DNA of 64,000 nt, from NCBI GenBank assembly GCA_014529385.2, contig CM043946.1, positions 22,832,077 through 22,896,076 of the forward strand, given 5' to 3'. Below are positions 32,340-43,879 of this stretch, piece after piece. The stretch comes from Adiantum capillus-veneris. Lineage: Eukaryota; Streptophyta; Polypodiopsida; Polypodiales; Pteridaceae. The position numbers and the translations under genes are program-made. Positions within the stretch are counted from its first letter, which is position 1; every line of letters begins with the position of its first letter. The notes under the pieces were generated by a model. The model saw nothing but the letters and a program-made list of their open reading frames with translations, had not been told where the DNA came from and did not search any database.

Positions 32340-34312
32340 GTGACAATGGAACTCATTTTATAAATGAAGTAATAAAAGAACTCACATCAAACTTCATGAT
32401 ATCTCACCACAAGTCTACACCCTATTATCCCCAAGCAAATGGCCAAGCTGAGAGTACCAACAAAACTCTCATCTCCATTTTGACAAAGACAGTTGAGGAG
32501 GCACATCGCACTGATTGGGACCTAAAGCTTACATCAGCTTTATGGGCTTATCGTACTGCGTATAAAGTTGCTATTAATTGCACACCGTTTAAGATGGTGT
32601 ATGGCCAAGAATCAGTTATGCCATGGGAGTTTGTCATTCCTAGTCTTCGAGTAGCTTCTCAAGAAGGTTGGGATGGTAACCCCTTAGTGGAGCGATTATA
32701 TATCCTGGAAAGGCTAGATGAAGTGAGGCAATTACCTGTGCGAAATGCTCTAGTGGAGAAGGATAGGAGAAAGAAGTGGTTTGATAGCCATTTAAAGGAT
32801 AAAGACATCAAGGTTGGTGATAAAGTTCTTATGTACGGGGTACGTAATGAAAAGAAGAAATTGAAATACGTTGGTAAGGGACCATATCGAGTGTGTGAAA
32901 TTACCCCGCAAGGTACCATTCGTGAGGAGACTCTAGATGGAGTTGAAACCATTGGATTCCTTAATGGGAGTAAATTCAAAAGATATTATGATCCTCTAAG
33001 CCAGGAAGAGTTGCAAGCCATCCATCAAAAGAAGGATGCCAAGGAACAAGCAGAACTTAGAAAAATCCAAGCAAGAGTTGAGGCTCAAGAACGACAACAA
33101 TGTCTTAGACGCCAACGAGAGACTAATTTGGGAATCACGCAAGAATTTTTCGAGGACACAGATGAAGACTCATTAGAATATGAGCCACCCCTACGATACC
33201 CAATTGAGCTAAATAGCCCCTATGGAAAAGTACTATACAATGCCTTATTAGATACGGGAGCTAAACACAATTTGTTATCCTATGGAGTTTGGTGTCAATT
33301 AGGGAAACCGACCCTATCCCTGAGTACGATGCAAGTCAAGGGCATTAATAAAAAGAAAACTGCTATTCTTGGAGTCCTTCAGACCCCTGTTGTCTATGAC
33401 AATGGAAGCATAGTGCAGAGGTTTCTAGTCATGCCCGCGGGAGCTATGGAAGGCAACGTAAACCTGGGACGCACGTGGATGTTGGCAACCAAATTCACTA
33501 TTGATTGGGATACTGGTAGTGTCACGACACGACCACCGACTCTTACCCCTATCATTCAAGCAAAGTCACCTACGTTGCAAACTCTAGCAAAGTTGAAGGA
33601 TAGCCAACATTCACAAGCCAAGGTGGTTAACTCGTCTTTGCCGACTACCCATGAACCTAGCACATCAACACTTGTAGTTGCAGCAAGAAGTAATATTGCA
33701 AGTACTCAACCTGCACGACCTAAGAGTAAATATCAATGGGTCCCCAAGGCCTTACTTCCAACTACCTCAACCCTCCCATCCATTCCAAGAAAAAATTTCC
33801 CTGGAAAACCAAGAGCGCGCTCTAGGAGAGTCAAGACCAAATCACGATGGATTCCAAAACGACTATTAGAAGCCCAAGGCTACTATGATGGAAATGAGCA
33901 AATTTGGGTACCTAAACGTAAAATGTGTCCTTCCCTATCGACAACAAACCCATATGAGTCAAACAATGTAACGCTAAAGCCAATGGCAGACCATGGGAAG
34001 GGAAAGATCACAGAATGCTACACACCTAGTCCAGAGCTAGTTTGGGCTCCAAGGAAAAACCAATTTATTCCACCTAGCTCAGGATCGGGGGAGTTCCATG
34101 AAGCTTCTAGCTCCTCATGTAATACATCCATAGAGGTAAAAGCTTCTACACAGCCTCCACCTACAATAGTGGACCTCCATGAAGCTACAAAGGAATCCAC
34201 ACCTTCCAGTGTTCAAGAATCACCTGATAAACCACTTCAAGTTCGATCCTGGGAGAGTACCTTACCACCCTTGCAACTCGATGAGGCACCTAAGGTAATA
34301 GAAAACTACTAG
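32237..34312 (+). CDS. Family X integrase core, second retropepsin-like domain and W-x-P-K tail
   Basis: 691 codons. Residues about 10-165: integrase core, with VSDNGTHF (second Asp) and [15 protein letters not shown] (Glu), then LWAYRTAYK. Residues about 165-250: integrase C-terminal domain ([20 protein letters not shown]). A charged coiled-coil linker follows to about 310. Residues about 320-435: a retropepsin-like domain with [16 protein letters not shown] carrying a canonical Asp-Thr-Gly, and [17 protein letters not shown] as the closing block. Residues about 490-610: four motifs [24 protein letters not shown] and VWAPRKNQF in Ser/Pro/Thr-rich linkers. No stop interrupts it. A protease-like domain after integrase is not the standard Gypsy order. 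Confidence 0.85.
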   Translation: MGGGKATRKADAKTKAKFLFENIITRFGCPFELVSDNGTHFINEVIKELTSNFMISHHKSTPYYPQANGQAESTNKTLISILTKTVEEAHRTDWDLKLTSALWAYRTAYKVAINCTPFKMVYGQESVMPWEFVIPSLRVASQEGWDGNPLVERLYILERLDEVRQLPVRNALVEKDRRKKWFDSHLKDKDIKVGDKVLMYGVRNEKKKLKYVGKGPYRVCEITPQGTIREETLDGVETIGFLNGSKFKRYYDPLSQEELQAIHQKKDAKEQAELRKIQARVEAQERQQCLRRQRETNLGITQEFFEDTDEDSLEYEPPLRYPIELNSPYGKVLYNALLDTGAKHNLLSYGVWCQLGKPTLSLSTMQVKGINKKKTAILGVLQTPVVYDNGSIVQRFLVMPAGAMEGNVNLGRTWMLATKFTIDWDTGSVTTRPPTLTPIIQAKSPTLQTLAKLKDSQHSQAKVVNSSLPTTHEPSTSTLVVAARSNIASTQPARPKSKYQWVPKALLPTTSTLPSIPRKNFPGKPRARSRRVKTKSRWIPKRLLEAQGYYDGNEQIWVPKRKMCPSLSTTNPYESNNVTLKPMADHGKGKITECYTPSPELVWAPRKNQFIPPSSGSGEFHEASSSSCNTSIEVKASTQPPPTIVDLHEATKESTPSSVQESPDKPLQVRSWESTLPPLQLDEAPKVIENY

Positions 34313-34405
34313 CAAAAATCTTCACCTATAACAACTTGGAACAACTGGTTTCAAAAGGTGACGACATCATTTCAAACGGTATGATCTACCCAAGGAAGGG
34401 GGGAG

Positions 34406-34628
34406 TGTTTGTGGACATCCATTATTCACTTGCTTCCCTCTCAACCTTTCTCCCTGACCTCTTAATCTCCAATCTTAGGGAATGTATATATAAAGCCTTA
34501 TACTCACAAAAACAAGATAAAAAAGTAAAAGAGCAAGAGCCATAACACAAAATCATAAAAACAAATTATGCACAAGAACACAACCCTTGTAATATTTGCA
34601 CTCTAACCATCATCTATTTGCGTGTACA
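34406..34628 (+). repeat. Family X copy 2 probable 3' LTR, about 223 bp
   Basis: The purine tract AAGGAAGGGGGGAG (34392-34405) is followed by TGTTTGTGG. A TATA-like TATATATAAAG lies near 34486-34498. The end is proposed at TGTACA (34628). No matching 5' LTR is seen upstream of 27908, so the right boundary is a guess. Confidence 0.5.
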
Positions 34629-36387
34629 GATATGGCTAGTACGCTAGAGTCATCCACTCCTGCCTTGGGTGAGAGGTACCCTCGTTACTTTTCACAAATA
34701 TTTCACATGGTCTTTCTAGTGCTTGCATATGAATGGATTTGATAGGTACGCTAGCAGTCCCTTGACCACGTCTGATCCATACTTAGTAGAGAGCGTTTCT
34801 CCCATTGCACAAGCCTACCCTTTTGACCAAGATGACTATAGGCGTCTAGTGACCTTCTTAGTAAACATGGGCACCTATGATGAAGAAGAAAATTTACAGG
34901 ACTACACGAATGACACATATGGTCTTATGGATGATGACTTTGTTTATCTCGACGACGAGGATAGGGGTTTAGCCTTAGGGTTTCCCCCCAACCTCTACAA
35001 TATCCTATTCCCTTGACTCTCTAGGGGGAGTGCAAATAATTAGGTTAGGGTTCCTTATGTTTTTTGTTGTGTTCAATAAGTGTTGGTACCTTTTCCCACT
35101 AATGTGCCTCCTGGAGGTATTCCTTTTGTTTCCTAGTGTGTACAGGAGCGTGTTGCTATTGATAGGATTTGGACCTTCATGGAACCTTTCTCTCGTTCAC
35201 ACTTCAGATCAAGCGCGACCATCAACACAAACAGGTGTTTTTTGTCCATTAGCATTGCCCCTATCTATTTTGCATCCATGTTTGTCTGCTTTAATTGTGA
35301 TTGGTAGCCTAATATTCACCGCATTTGCTTAGTATGAAACATTTAATTCAATGTAATTTTTTGTCATAATCACTTGTCTAGGTTTAAAAATCAAGCAGTC
35401 CGACTAAGCTAGTTTGACCACGCTAGGTGTTAGAAATCTTCTCTTAATACCATGGGGAATGCCTTCCTAATAAGCAATGGTTACTTAGGTTCTTAATCCG
35501 ATTTAGGCAGCATTGTGTAAAATGTACTAGGAATTTCTAGTGGGCTTGACCCTATTGACCTTTAGCTTAAGTATTATAAAGGGAGTTTACTAGTGTGATG
35601 AGCCTGGGGAGGTGTATCAGAGTTATATGACCCCCCAAAGCTACAAAATTAAAAGGCTGAAAATGAACAAAAAAAAAATCAAAGTGCCACATTGTAAAAT
35701 CTTAAGCTGGAAGAGAAATCTCATCTTGATTGGGTACTTCACTCACATGTATCGCCTATGATACTAGAGCCCTAGAGGTTCCCAGTGTGGGCGCTTTTCC
35801 TTGAAAAGCAAAAAACCCAAGGCATACAAAATAAGCACACACATCAAAATTGAATCACTGTGAAAAGACTTTGGGGGGTCAAAGCAAAGGTAATCAGTCA
35901 GGCGATGATTTCTGAGAAATTCCTTTTATCGTAACTTAACTACAAGGTCCTCTAGGTATAGCCTCTAGTCAGCCCTCGAACATGAAATACTTGGCTCTCG
36001 CGATTAAACAACTTAATTAACCAGAGAAAATTAAGAAGCTTACCCATGGTATTAATAATCGATCTCTAGTGCCTTTCGACCGTTAAATTAGCGACCCCGG
36101 ACTTGTTTAATCTTTTACCGTTACATCTGTTTATGCATTTGATTACATTGCAATTTAATGTTTATTGTTGACAAATTGTTTAAAATTCTGTTACCAATCA
36201 ATTTGTCTGCCTAAAATTGCATATGCTTTTTAATTGCTTATGAGAATGCAATTACTGTGCAATGTTGTCTGATTTTGCAGTGACTGAAGAAGGCTAAGGA
36301 CATTCATCTCAAATGCTCTTCCACCTCGACCAACGAGCTTCAACTCAATAGCTTCCGAGGTCGGAATCTACATCTGGAAGGGGGGCA
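34629..36387 (+). other. Mostly non-coding stretch with one short acidic open frame
   Basis: The only notable open frame is 34723-35016 (97 codons; acidic C-terminal half with DEEENLQDYTND, ending NLYNILFP). I do not recognise it. A second purine tract (CTAGGGGGAG, about 35017-35026) follows its stop. A sequence resembling a degenerate initiator-Met primer site (TGTATCAGAGTT) lies near 35614. The rest is AT-rich with no gene seen. It is probably debris of one or more LTR elements. Confidence 0.4.
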
Positions 36388-36890
36388 TGTTAACCCTCAC
36401 AGCTCACGGACACCCTATCACCTACGAGACGGACATTGTAACCTATGGTTGACATTGTATTATTTATTTGGTAGAGTCAGGTACCGGGCTTGTCGGTCCA
36501 ATAGGAAAAGGGTAAGAGTGATCGCCGATGAGAGGCGCACTCTAACTGGGACATTCAAGGGATTAGTTGGCTAAGCATGGGCGCCCAAATGTGAATGGGG
36601 TGAGCTCATATAAAAGCCAACTAAACCTAAAATTCACTCATTCTCTCATTTGTGCAATGCAAGAAGAGTGCTCTTGCTCCATCTCCTTGTGTACTAGTGT
36701 GTGTGTGTGTACTTGAGAGAGAGAGTGTGTGTGTGTGTGTGATCGAGCATTGCGGCGACACGACGGCGGTGAAGCGGTTGAGCGCGATGTAGCGGTGTCT
36801 CCTTCTTTTTCGCGGAAAGGAATCCTCCACGGCAGGAGCATAGAGCGGTGAGTGACACACCATTGCCCTCTTTTGAGCTTACTAGTTAAG
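36388..36890 (+). repeat. Candidate 3' LTR of an unidentified element (right end uncertain)
   Basis: The purine tract TGGAAGGGGGG (about 36375-36385) precedes TGTTAACCC at 36388. A TATA box ATATAAAAG lies at 36608-36616, with GT/GA repeats near 36700-36740. There is no second copy in the window. Confidence 0.4.
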
Positions 36891-38469
36891 CTAGTTGTGT
36901 GCTTGGAGCCGTCTGTGGCTCGCACACAGTGTTAGGCAAGTCCCTTGCTTCGACAGTGCGGCAAGGAGCACACATTACTCCCTTTCCACACACCTAAAAA
37001 CAAGCATGCACATGTGCTTGACCCCCCACCCCCTTTGTTTGCTTGTGCACTACACTTTACACACACCCAAATTGAGGATGGCACACACCCCTCTTAAATG
37101 ATGCACACACCTAAATCGAGTAAGTGCACACACACCCAATTTAAGTAAATGCACACACACCTAAATCAAGTAAGTGCACACACACACCCAATTTAAGTAA
37201 GTGCACACACACACCTAAATCAAGTAAATGCACACACTATTTCGAGAAGTGAGACCTATGCGCATGCAAAACTAAAAATAGGTCGTGAAGTGCGTACGCT
37301 CTCAATTTGGTGAAGATTTTTTTGCAATTAACACTTCAAAATCACACCCAAAATCAAATTTTAATGCATTTTGCATCCAAATTAGGTCGATTTTTGCTTC
37401 TCTTTTTGCCTAATTTTGACTAAAAATTAGCATAATTAGCAATAGAATTAAGCAAAATTAAGCATATACAATTGATCATCACACTTTGAACTTTGCAATT
37501 CATCCAATTTCACATCAATTTGCAATCAATTACAAGCCCAATTAAGTGTGCACACACAAGCATAATCAAGCACTAATCGCTAATCAATGCACACACAATC
37601 TAGCAAAAATTGGGTAGCATTTTGACGCAATTTTAGCAATGAAAAAACTGATCCATAATCATCATAACAACATCAAGCAATCCAATGATTATTATGAACC
37701 CAATTGGCACCAATTAAACCACAATTTGCACTAAAAAATGTCCACTTTGCCTACACATAGGCACACTAATTGCACTTAGATTTGCACTAATTTTTTGTGA
37801 TATTTTTCTTTAATCAAACTTGCAAATCAAATCAGCAAATGAATGGGTTAATGCACTCACAATAATGTAAGCATTGCGTCGATTTTCCACTCCAATTGAC
37901 GCCTACACACATGAATGGGTTAATGCACGCACAATAATGTAAGCATCGCGTCGATTTTCCACTCCAATTGACGCCTACACACATGTGTGTGTACTAGCAA
38001 CCGCTTAACCACAATTCACCTACAATCAATCAAGCACAAAATCTCATGTGTAGCATCATTTTCAATCAAATTAAACACATAAGAAAGATAATCACACTTC
38101 AAATCAATGATTTAGCTATGTGTGACACAAAAATCAAGTGTGATTAGAGAGTAATTAGAGAGTCTAATTAGGAAAAAATCCCTAATTACACACTCAAAAA
38201 TCACTCGATTTCACTAAATTTTTTTGCAATTTCTTATCAAAAGAGTGATGCTTAAGCCTCTAATTAGGCATACACTCATATAAAGCACTCCAATTGTTAG
38301 CGGACTAGTAGAAAATTAGTGAAAAAAGAGAGAAAAACATACAAATTAATCACAATTTCTTAACCAAATCTCACCATAAATCCACAATTCACCATCACCA
38401 ACACCTAATCCTAATTAAAATTAGAAACTCAAACCATCACATGGGTGATTCTCTAGCTTAGGCGCTCGA
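36891..38469 (-). other. Non-coding AT-rich stretch with tandem repeats (leader-like)
   Basis: No coding frame of interest. It contains a run of about 30-bp units rich in CACACA (37100-37235) and a 72-bp direct tandem duplication (37841-37912 and 37913-37984, about 97% identical). It lies immediately downstream, on the minus strand, of the tRNA-Asp primer site at 38470, so it is probably the leader and internal region of the element owning the LTR at 38489. Confidence 0.5.
37841..37984. repeat. 72-bp tandem duplication
   Basis: Two adjacent units beginning GAATGGGTTAATGCAC, with about two mismatches. Confidence 0.9.
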
Positions 38470-38487
38470 TCCCCGGCAACGGCGCCA
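38470..38487 (-). other. Primer binding site, tRNA-Asp type
   Basis: The minus strand reads TGGCGCCGTTGCCGGGGA, the primer site typical of Athila and some other plant Gypsy elements. It starts one base from the LTR end at 38489. Confidence 0.9.
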
Positions 38488-38488
38488 A

Positions 38489-39123
38489 TGTTGGCAGTCA
38501 TAGCAGAGCGCACAACCACCGACATAATGTCAATCCGGTGGATCGCAACCCGGCTAGTGCATTGAGGCATGGATGCACCTAATGTGATAGAATGAGGACT
38601 CTAGGAAGAGGGGTAAAGCAAGAGAGGAGAAGAGGGAAAGCCGATGAAGCAAGATCCATGTACACACACTCTCAATCTACACTCTAATCATGCAGACAAT
38701 GGTGTATCCCTTTGCTCTAATCTCAAGCACACACACTCTAATCACACATTAAGCATACACAAAGAAGCCTAATGAGAGAATGTATGCAGCCCACGTACAC
38801 ACATACTCTAATCTAGCACACATGTGAAGCAAGAATGCTCGAACAAGAGGGAAAACTTGAGAGAGAAGAGAAGATTAACAATAATCATACACCATTAACA
38901 CACATAAGCTTGAAAGACAAGAGAAAGTAGAGAGAACTTAGCTTCCATTAATCCCAATGACCACTACATATGATGTGGAAGATCCAAGCTCCATAGCCAC
39001 TCCTCTTCTTCTTCTCCACACTCCCTCACACTCCCTTCTCTAAGAATGCCCTTTCACATCTTGTGAATTGACTTATATACAAGGGCTTTTAAAAATGGGC
39101 GGCCGGCCAAAAAATGTATAACA
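38489..39123 (-). repeat. Orphan Gypsy-type 5' LTR, 635 bp
   Basis: Bounded by TGTT and AACA on the minus strand and followed by the tRNA-Asp primer site. A TATA-like TGTATATAAG lies near 39070 (minus strand), about 50 bp from the LTR start. No coding region or 3' LTR of this element remains to the left. Confidence 0.8.
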
Positions 39124-39238
39124 TGTTGTAGGTATCTAGGCTCATCTAATCATCAATGTACAACTTGGAACCCACTGTGGAGCCCGTAAATACAAAAATA
39201 TATGCATACACATATGTGTACACACCAATGGAAGCATA

Positions 39239-40360
39239 ATGCATGTCGTTAACGCTCGCCCGTGGGTGAGTCCAGTAGTTAGCCCAAAGAAGGATGGAAA
39301 GTGGAGGATTTGTGTAGATTTTAAACCCTTAAACGCAGCCACTAAGAAGAACCCATATCCTCTTCATTCATCGGTCGGATCTTGGATTCAATGGTGGCAG
39401 GTTCTGAGAGGTACAGTGTGTGTGATGGTTTTCAGGCTATTTTCAATTGCAGATTTCTCTTAAAGACCGAACAAAGACAACTTCATTACGCCATGGGGTT
39501 GTTATTGCTACACAGTATTTCCATTTGGGTTAACAAATGGACCATCCTTCTATCAAGAGAGAGAAAATTCAGTATTGGCACCATTCATTGGTAGTTGTGT
39601 TAGAGATTTTATGGACGACTTTTGTGTGTACAACAGTAGGGCTGACCACCATGAGAAGATGCAGATGGTATTGGATCGATATGATGAATGTGGAGGACAT
39701 AGCACAACCAAGGGTGAATTTATTGGTCCATATGGTGTCAAAAAATGGCATTAAGGCTGATCTAGAAAGGTCAAGTCTACTATTCTTCTTCCATCACCTA
39801 AGAGTACAAAGCAATTGGCAACCTTTATACACAAAGTGAAGTACATGGCGCGATTTATTCCATTGTCTTCACAACTCCTTTATACATTACAACAAGTGGC
39901 AAAGCATGATCCATTGCAATGGGATGACAAGTGTGAAGAAGTGTTTCAAGAGGTGAAAGAGGTGTTAGGGTGGCTGTCAGCCATGCAGGCTCTTGATTGG
40001 GAGCAAGCATTTTATGTAAATCCATCAGTAGGGGATGATGCCATTGGAGCCATGCTATTGCAAAAGGGGAAGGGTAGCCATTATATGAGGCCACTGTATT
40101 GTGAAAGCCGAGTGAAGTTGGTAGCAGAAAGAAAGTTGTTGGAAGTAGAGCTTGTGATGGCCATTGTAATATTTGCATGTCGACGATTTCATCATTACTT
40201 GCTACCACGACCTTTTGTTTTCTTAACGAGTTACGCTTTTTTGCCACATTTAATTCATTAATGGCACTAACATGTCAAATGTGGTCAAGGAATGGGTGAT
40301 TGAGTTGCAAGTGTTTGAGTTCTCTTTTTTAGTGGAAGACAGTACAAGAGCTACCCTAGC
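39239..40360 (+). pseudogene. Family T copy B: RT and first RNase H remnants
   Basis: RT is spread over several frames: SPKKDGKWRICVDFKPLNAA (about 39278), then a Tyr/Asp-rich catalytic stretch near 39610-39640 with the DDF pair. The RNase H part (39815-40261) reads FYVNPSVGDDAIGAMLLQ and is open for 148 codons. Deletions against copy A occur near 39690 and 40350, the latter where copy A reads ATLADLLTY. It is an inactive remnant. Confidence 0.85.
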
Positions 40361-42187
40361 TTGTTGACTTACAAGGAGAATCCCCTTCTTGTTAATGAAG
40401 AGGTGGTGAGAAGGGTAGTTGAAGAAGTTCCACAGATCCGCAATGCACATGTGTTGTTGTTTGATGGCTCATACAGAAAGAGCCATGATGCGGCTTCAGG
40501 GGGTATTGCAGTTTATGATCCAGAGGGGAAGCTAGTATGCAAGAGAGGGTTCAGATTGGATGCTCATAGTAACAATGAGGCTGAATATGCTACTTTGGAA
40601 GCCGGATTACACATTTGTTTGAAGCATGGGATTAGAAGGTTGAGCATAAAAGGTGATGCCTTGTTTGTTGTTAAGCAAGCGTTGGGTGTGCGGAAGAGCA
40701 AGAACACCTCATTGAAGGAAATGTGTTTAAGAATTAAAGGCCTATTAAAAAAGTTCGAAGCATGGAGCATTAGACACATTGAACGTGCTCTAAATGGAGA
40801 TGCACATGAAGCAGCTCAAAGCATGATTGGGGAGCTATTTGTGTTGAGGACCAATTTACCTCTTTATCATGGCCGGGAAAGTTTGGCTCAAGAAGAGGAG
40901 TTTTTGCTAACAGGAATCATCCCAAAGGACATTCAGAAGTCTAAGAAGTATGGTTTTGTGCATAGAGCATCTAGACGTGTACCTTGGCGGGAGGAGATTT
41001 ACAAAGTGTTAAAAGAGAATCATAAAGGCGCATGTGGCGGACATTTTTCTCTAAAGATCACCTTGCATAAGATCTTGCAAGAGGGGTATGTATGGCCTAG
41101 TTTGCACAAGGATGTCCACCATTGGTGTAGGTCTTGCAATAGGTGTCAAGCATTTGGGAAGAGAGTGTTGAAGCCAGAGCTACGAAAAACCATTATGGCG
41201 TTTGATGTGTTTGAAAAGTGGGGGATTGATGCAATAGGCCCATTACCTATCACAAGCAGGGGCAAAAGCTATATTTTGACTATAGTGGACTATCTCTCTA
41301 AATGGGCAGAGGCTATAACAGTAAAACAAATCACTGCAAAGGATGTGGCAAAATTTGTGTACGATGAAATATGTTGCAAGTTTGGGGTGCCACTAGAGCT
41401 ACTTTTGGACAAGGGACCAGGATTTAGAGCTAAACTATTAGACTTTTTATGCGCAAAGATGAAGATTAGGCACTAGCATACCACTCCTTATTATCCAAAA
41501 TGTAATGGCTTAAATGAAAGATTCAATGGTGAGTTGGTACAAATTCTGTCGAAACTGACAGAGCACCAAGGAAATAATTGGAATTTGGAATTGCCTAGTG
41601 CATTATGGGCTTACCGTACTTTGGTAAAGATAGGTACAGGGTTTACTCCATTTCATTTGGTACATGGAAAGGAAGCACTATTGCATGTGGAAGTAGAGTT
41701 GCCTATGGTCAAGATGTTAGAAAAGTTGCTTGGGCAGTCCAGTGATGCATTCATAGAGAGGCTCTTACAATTACAAGAGGTTTAGCTGGATAGGGTGAGC
41801 GCATTGGAACATTATGGGCAGATGCAAGATAAGGCTTTAGAAAAGATAAATGAAAAGGTCAAAAGTAAGGGTATCAAGAAACATGACTTGGTTTTGCGCT
41901 ACAATAGTAAGCTCGACAAGACATTTCAAAAGAAGTTTCAAATTAAGTGGGAAGGCCCTTTCAAGGTAGTTGAGTGTTTTCCCAATGCTACATATTAGCT
42001 GGCTAACCTGGATGGGATTCTGCATAAGTCAAGGGTAAATGGATTGCATCTTAAATTATATCATGCTAAATTAATGATGGTGGAGCAAGATGAGTTGTCA
42101 GCAGAACAAGTAATGTATGTGAGGGATGAGGAGACCTGTGACGCGGTGAGTCTCATATCTCTTTTTGCTGTTGTTGATCATGAATGA
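40361..42187 (+). pseudogene. Family T copy B: second RNase H and integrase with three TAG codons
   Basis: One frame from 40361 to the terminal TGA at 42185-42187. The second RNase H shows LLFDGSYRKSHDAASGG and NNEAEYATLEAG (about 40455-40600). Integrase shows HKGACGGHFS, CRSCNRCQ, WGIDAIGPLP and KGPGF. Three in-frame TAG codons at 41474-41476, 41783-41785 and 41996-41998 each align with CAG (Gln) in copy A (RHQHTT, EVQLDR, TYQLAN). A short internal deletion against copy A removes the segment after RRASR/VHRAS (about 40972). The C-terminal end matches copy A almost to the stop. Confidence 0.9.
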
Positions 42188-42215
42188 TCTAGCAGGCTAG
42201 GGGATGGGCAAATTA

Positions 42216-43279
42216 TGTTAGGAGTTTTTTGGAAGAAGTGATTGCGCATATATACACACACATGCATGGTGCATCAAATAAAGAATTGCCCATTTTCCAG
42301 AGCTAGGTGGTTACGTGGGCCCCACATGTGTACAGGTAGGACAACATATACATAATACATTGATTCTCATTATCAGTGTCAGTGTGTTTTTCTACAATAA
42401 TGAGGAGTTGGTGGAGCATAAAACTTCTCGAAGAAGCTATCATCGGGCCGACGCCATGAGGTAAGCAAGTGTATCATATGGCATCCAGTGGCATCAGGAG
42501 GTCGAATGGGGTCAATACTTGCACGTGGTAAGCGAGGACACAATGTGGGTGTTTTCTTATGATGAATTATGCAAAAAAGGTCATCATGAGAACTGTATTT
42601 GGGGGCCACTTCACGTGATTGTGGGATGCATTATTGGAAAAAGTTGAGTGCCAGGTGTGCGGATGGATGTAGAAGGGTAACAAAAACGTTCTGCGTGGCC
42701 ATTTTTGGGCCAGTTCGGGGTCCGTTTGAGGTCAATCAAAAGGGCAAAGGTGCCCAAGGGATAAAGTGAAGTTTGGACACTGAAAAACCTGAGAGAAAAA
42801 CCAGCAAAATATGGAGAGAAGAGGAGGAACAGCCGCAACTCAATTTTTACTGTTTTTGGAGCCTGTTTTGGCCATAAACTGCTCATCCAAGGTTGGATTT
42901 GAGCACTTTGATATTGTAAACTATGATTTTGGGTTGTTCCAAACACAATGGTGCTGTCCATTTTGCCAAATTCCTCACTGTTTTTCTGCTGTTTTGGCTG
43001 TGTAACTTTCTCTTGTGAGCGAAGCCTCTGCTCAAATTTGTAATTGTATCTAGCATGTTTCATCCATATTGTGCGAGCTATTTGCCCCATTGGTGTTGGC
43101 CCAAGCTCAATTGTATCTAAACATAAAAAATATTCCTCTTTTGAGCTGAGTTTTTTTTTTTTTGTGTGTGTGTGTGTGTCTCTGTGTTGAGTGGGCAAAT
43201 GTATAGTCTCTCTCCTCTCACTCCATCGGTGTGTTCCCTGTCTCGGCCAGGTGGGTTGTATAAACCGAGTGGTGCCCCA

Positions 43280-43357
<78 letters not shown>

Positions 43358-43419
43358 CATCTCAAGAGTGTGTGCCAGGTGATTATAGAGGCGTTGTGTG
43401 TGTTTTCGTCCCGCTCACA
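42216..43419 (+). repeat. Family T copy B 3' LTR, 1204 bp
   Basis: It starts TGTTAGGAG after a purine tract (about 42198-42215) and ends CGCTCACA, where homology to copy A's LTR also stops. It contains a (TG)n run at 43282-43355 that accounts for part of the length difference from copy A. Confidence 0.9.
43282..43355 (+). repeat. (TG)n microsatellite inside the copy B LTR
   Basis: About 37 TG repeats. The open frames across it (Cys-Val or His-Thr repeats) are artefacts. The flank 43425-43880 beyond the LTR has no clear coding sequence except possible far 3' exons of the next gene. Confidence 0.95.
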
Positions 43420-43879
43420 CCGCCAAGGACATAACCGTGCTTTCCATGGTGTCAAATTTTTCTCAAGAAGCGAGGGAGAAATTAGAATACATAGTACTCT
43501 CATCATCGACATCAACCCACTCTCTTGTCAATTCGAGAATCTCACCCAATCTTCCCTCTTCAACACATTGTAAAATCGACCTACAACAATTATCAAAGAA
43601 CAAATGAAATTAGAAGTAATGAGAGAAGAAAGTAGCAAGGAGCCACAAAATTTTCAGTAGAGTCTCCTTTGTTTTAGAGACCATTTTTAAAACAAAAACA
43701 TTATAGCCACTCTATCTTGGGCTTCCACATGGAATTTAAGGCAAAGCAATGATAAAGAAAATCAAGACATTATTATTTTTTATATATTCTCATTAATTCC
43801 ATGACGCAAAATAAACAAACCATCCGCTTTTGAGCTTCTATGAGGAGTTTAAGGTATAGAATATTGAAACATTAATTAT

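Larger units (their letters stand above)
27908..34628 (+). mobile_element. Ty3/Gypsy family X, copy 2 (two retropepsin-like domains)
   Basis: Order: basic N-terminus, first protease, acidic spacer, RT, RNase H, integrase, second retropepsin-like domain, W-x-P-K array, purine tract (34392-34405), 3' LTR (34406-34628). It is much better preserved than copy 1: one in-frame TAG (28229) and three single-base frameshifts (near 30397, 31850 and 32240). No 5' LTR or primer site is recognisable in 27300-27900. Confidence 0.85.
39239..43419 (+). mobile_element. Ty3/Gypsy family T, copy B (5'-truncated)
   Basis: It begins inside RT at about 39239, where homology to copy A starts, and runs through RNase H, second RNase H and integrase to a complete 1204-bp 3' LTR. 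Both indels and stops have accumulated. The right flank is CCGCC; the left flank is lost, so no target duplication can be tested. Confidence 0.9.

Noticed and set aside
35028..35625. A separate LTR at 35028 with an initiator-Met primer site near 35614
   Set aside because: The primer match is imperfect (TGTATCAGAGTT), and the would-be LTR start does not match the one at 36388.
37100..37235. CRISPR-like array of about 30-bp units
   Set aside because: The units are directly adjacent CACACA-rich repeats without unique spacers, in plant DNA; it is a minisatellite.
43282..43355. Long Cys-Val and His-Thr open frames
   Set aside because: They are translations of a (TG)n microsatellite. The same applies at 47729-47832 and 62726-62773, and to Arg-Glu frames over (CT)n at 27610-27687 and 63323-63362.
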